Assembly: GCA_027021365.1 (NCBI GenBank)
Contig: JALUUM010000027.1
Location: forward strand, 248,001 to 312,000
DNA length: 64,000 nucleotides
DNA from: Spirochaetales bacterium
GTDB lineage: Bacteria > Spirochaetota > Spirochaetia > SZUA-6
Direction: 5' to 3'
Shown: piece after piece, positions 62,513-64,000 of the stretch
Position numbering within the stretch: position 1 is the stretch's first letter
How the letters are laid out: each line of letters begins with the position of its first letter
Made by a program: the position numbers and the translations under genes
The notes under the pieces: model-generated
The model's database searches: none
Seen by the model: only the letters and a program-made list of their open reading frames with translations
What the model was told of the DNA's origin: nothing

Positions 62513-63931
62513 ATGAATGAAGTACGCCCCATTACCCGCACCGTCAATCTGATAATCATACTCAGTCTCACTCTTGGTCTTGGCCTTACAATCGTCTATT
62601 TTTCATACAATCAGAATGTTACCTTAAAAACAACTACAAGGGGAAATCTTCATCAGCAGGCCGATCTTCTCTACCAGTCGATAAAAAACGCCATGCTCCC
62701 GGGTAATGCTCCGAATGCCGTTTCACTTTTCTCCGATATCAAGGATATAAACCCTTCATACGAGATAATGCTCTTCAGGGCACACGGAGTTCAGGCCTTC
62801 TCCGACAATGCTACCATAGAAACGGTGAACAAGAACCTGGACCGGCAGAAATTCAAACTGCGCAGTTCCCCGCTAGAAAATGTGATAGATATCAGCGGGG
62901 ATACGAGATTTAAAAATTCTGTTGCTCAGAGAAAAACGGTAGCCTTTGAAGCGTCCGAGAGTGGAAGGCACTTTTTCACAATATACAAGCCTCTCCTTAA
63001 TCTCCCAAAGTGTACCAAGTGCCATGGAAGTGATCATACCGTGCGTGGTGTAATCAAGATATCTTCAGACATCACCCCGGTACTGGACAAGCAGAGAATC
63101 AATCTAGCCATTTCCGGTCTGATTTTCATTGTCGTCGTTTTCATTTTAACGGTGATCCTGACCCGGTTCTTTCACAGAAAGATTATAAACCCTGTAAAGC
63201 ATATCGGTGAGGTATGTATCTCTGTTACCAATGGCAATTTCAGCAACAGGGTAAGTATCCCCAACAGGGATGAAATAGGTGTTTTGGGAGAAACGGTGAA
63301 CAGGATGGTCGAGGGCCTCTACGAGCGATTCCAGCTTTCCAAGTTTGTCTCCTCCTCCACCATTCAATCGATCAGAAATAAAGACAGGGGAGCAAGGGCC
63401 GAGATAGCGATTCTTTTCAGTGATATAAGGAGTTTTACCGCTTTTTCGGAGAACCTGCCCCCGGAGGAGGTTGTTGAAAGGCTCAATGGCATACTGAGTT
63501 TCCAGACGGATATTATTCACAGGAATGGCGGGGATGTGGACAAGTATGTCGGTGACGAGGTGGTGGCGCTTTTTTCAGGTGAGGAAAAGGAGTACAGGGC
63601 ATGTAAGAGCGCCCTGGAGATCCAGCAGGAGGTGGAGGCCGATGCCGGAAAGAGATTCGGCGGACTTCACCTCGGTATAGGAATAAATGCAGGCGAGGTT
63701 ATCCTCGGAATGATAGGTTCCGAAGAGCGGGCAGATTTTACTGTAATCGGTGATCACGTAAACTTTGCTTCACGGCTCTGTGATGCTGCAAAACCGGGGC
63801 AGGTTATAATATCGGAGAATATCTACAACATGGTGAAGGATAGGTTCAAATTGAGTTCGCCTTATAAGATAAAGGTGAAGGGCAAAGAAAACTACCAGAA
63901 GGTTTTCATTCTGGAAGAAAGAGTGGAGTGA
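62513..63931 (+). CDS. membrane adenylate/guanylate cyclase with periplasmic c-type haem motif
   Basis: 472 residues. TM1 about 11-32, periplasmic domain (33-196) with the haem c motif CTKCH (C167, C170, H171), TM2 197-220, HAMP 220-275 and a class III cyclase domain (292-470). Metal Asp D304 (LFSDIRSFTAF) and D348, with K344, in DKYVGDEVVALF; transition-state Asn/Arg are in IGDHVNFASRLCDAA; the residues favour ATP over GTP but this needs testing. The periplasmic part resembles DUF3365/Tll0287-type haem sensors. It would make cAMP in response to redox, oxygen or gas. Predicted leaderless. Confidence 0.9.
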   Translation: MNEVRPITRTVNLIIILSLTLGLGLTIVYFSYNQNVTLKTTTRGNLHQQADLLYQSIKNAMLPGNAPNAVSLFSDIKDINPSYEIMLFRAHGVQAFSDNATIETVNKNLDRQKFKLRSSPLENVIDISGDTRFKNSVAQRKTVAFEASESGRHFFTIYKPLLNLPKCTKCHGSDHTVRGVIKISSDITPVLDKQRINLAISGLIFIVVVFILTVILTRFFHRKIINPVKHIGEVCISVTNGNFSNRVSIPNRDEIGVLGETVNRMVEGLYERFQLSKFVSSSTIQSIRNKDRGARAEIAILFSDIRSFTAFSENLPPEEVVERLNGILSFQTDIIHRNGGDVDKYVGDEVVALFSGEEKEYRACKSALEIQQEVEADAGKRFGGLHLGIGINAGEVILGMIGSEERADFTVIGDHVNFASRLCDAAKPGQVIISENIYNMVKDRFKLSSPYKIKVKGKENYQKVFILEERVE

Positions 63932-63935
63932 CCAT

Positions 63936-64000
63936 ATGAAGCACAGGATTTTTCTGACAGTGATTGCTATATCTTTAATTTTCATATCCTCCTGTAAAAA
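63936..64000 (+). CDS. lipoprotein, N-terminal part only
   Basis: Starts at ATG 63936, 4 bases after the cyclase stop, and runs off the window. The first 22 codons give a lipoprotein signal: positive MKHR, a hydrophobic core and the lipobox FISSC followed by KK. It is likely cotranscribed with the cyclase; the SD is weak (AGTGGAGTG further upstream). Function unknown. Confidence 0.75.
   Translation, partial: MKHRIFLTVIAISLIFISSCK

Overview
The window is one continuous bacterial chromosome segment with nearly every base assigned to a gene. It looks like a Gram-negative anaerobe, most probably a spirochaete (Spirochaetota). The evidence is a giant single-TM coiled-coil protein of the spirochaete SpiroCoCo type, an outer-membrane barrel coded next to ExbB/ExbD/TonB, a zinc-type S14, and an energy-converting Mbx-like complex. 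Heavy use of AGA/AGG and ATA codons fits a thermophilic or moderately thermophilic lifestyle, but that is inference. No tRNA, rRNA, IS element or CRISPR array is seen.

Layout. (1) 1-17.5 kb: a contiguous str-S10-spc-alpha ribosomal superoperon, from the end of rpsL through rpsG, fusA and tuf to rpoA and rplQ. A strong hairpin plus T-run sits between tuf and rpsJ; secY is followed directly by rpmJ, without adk, map or infA. L15 carries a Lys/Glu-rich tail of about 100 residues. (2) 17.5-25.8 kb: a small membrane protein, a very large transmembrane sensor-like protein with near-identical acidic repeats, the RNase Y-YmdB pair, TlyA and a GerMN-domain protein. (3) 25.8-29.1 kb: PTS enzyme I and Der GTPase. 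(4) 29.1-39.5 kb: an apparent eight-gene envelope operon. It holds a MerR-HTH fused to a UDP-sugar pyrophosphorylase, a secreted NlpC/P60-like protein, a large TPR protein, an outer-membrane barrel, ExbB, ExbD, TonB and a HAD hydrolase. (5) 39.5-45.3 kb: SpiroCoCo protein, then ClpB on the minus strand. (6) 45.6-56.9 kb: a 13-gene operon for an Mbx/Mbs-like respiratory complex. The catalytic subunit has lost one cysteine of each [NiFe] CxxC pair; the NuoI-like ferredoxin subunit is fused to an NfnB/GltD-type flavoprotein and a ferritin-like tail; Mrp antiporter subunits follow. (7) 57-64 kb: sugar-cation symporter, hexapeptide transferase, RRM protein, TetR-epimerase pair with a palindromic operator, Gfo/Idh oxidoreductase, a decayed DUF427 fragment, an adenylate cyclase with a periplasmic CxxCH haem motif, and the start of a lipoprotein gene.

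How it works together. The Mbx-like complex would couple ferredoxin/NAD(P)H electron transfer to ion pumping through its Mrp half. The ExbB-ExbD-TonB motor probably drives the barrel encoded just upstream of it, with the TPR and NlpC-like proteins as periplasmic partners and the pyrophosphorylase supplying UDP-sugar for the envelope. A cross-cutting signal is that several genes leading transcription units have a good -10 box only 6-9 bases before the start codon and no Shine-Dalgarno, suggesting routine leaderless mRNAs, while other promoters in the window have normal leaders with SD sites.
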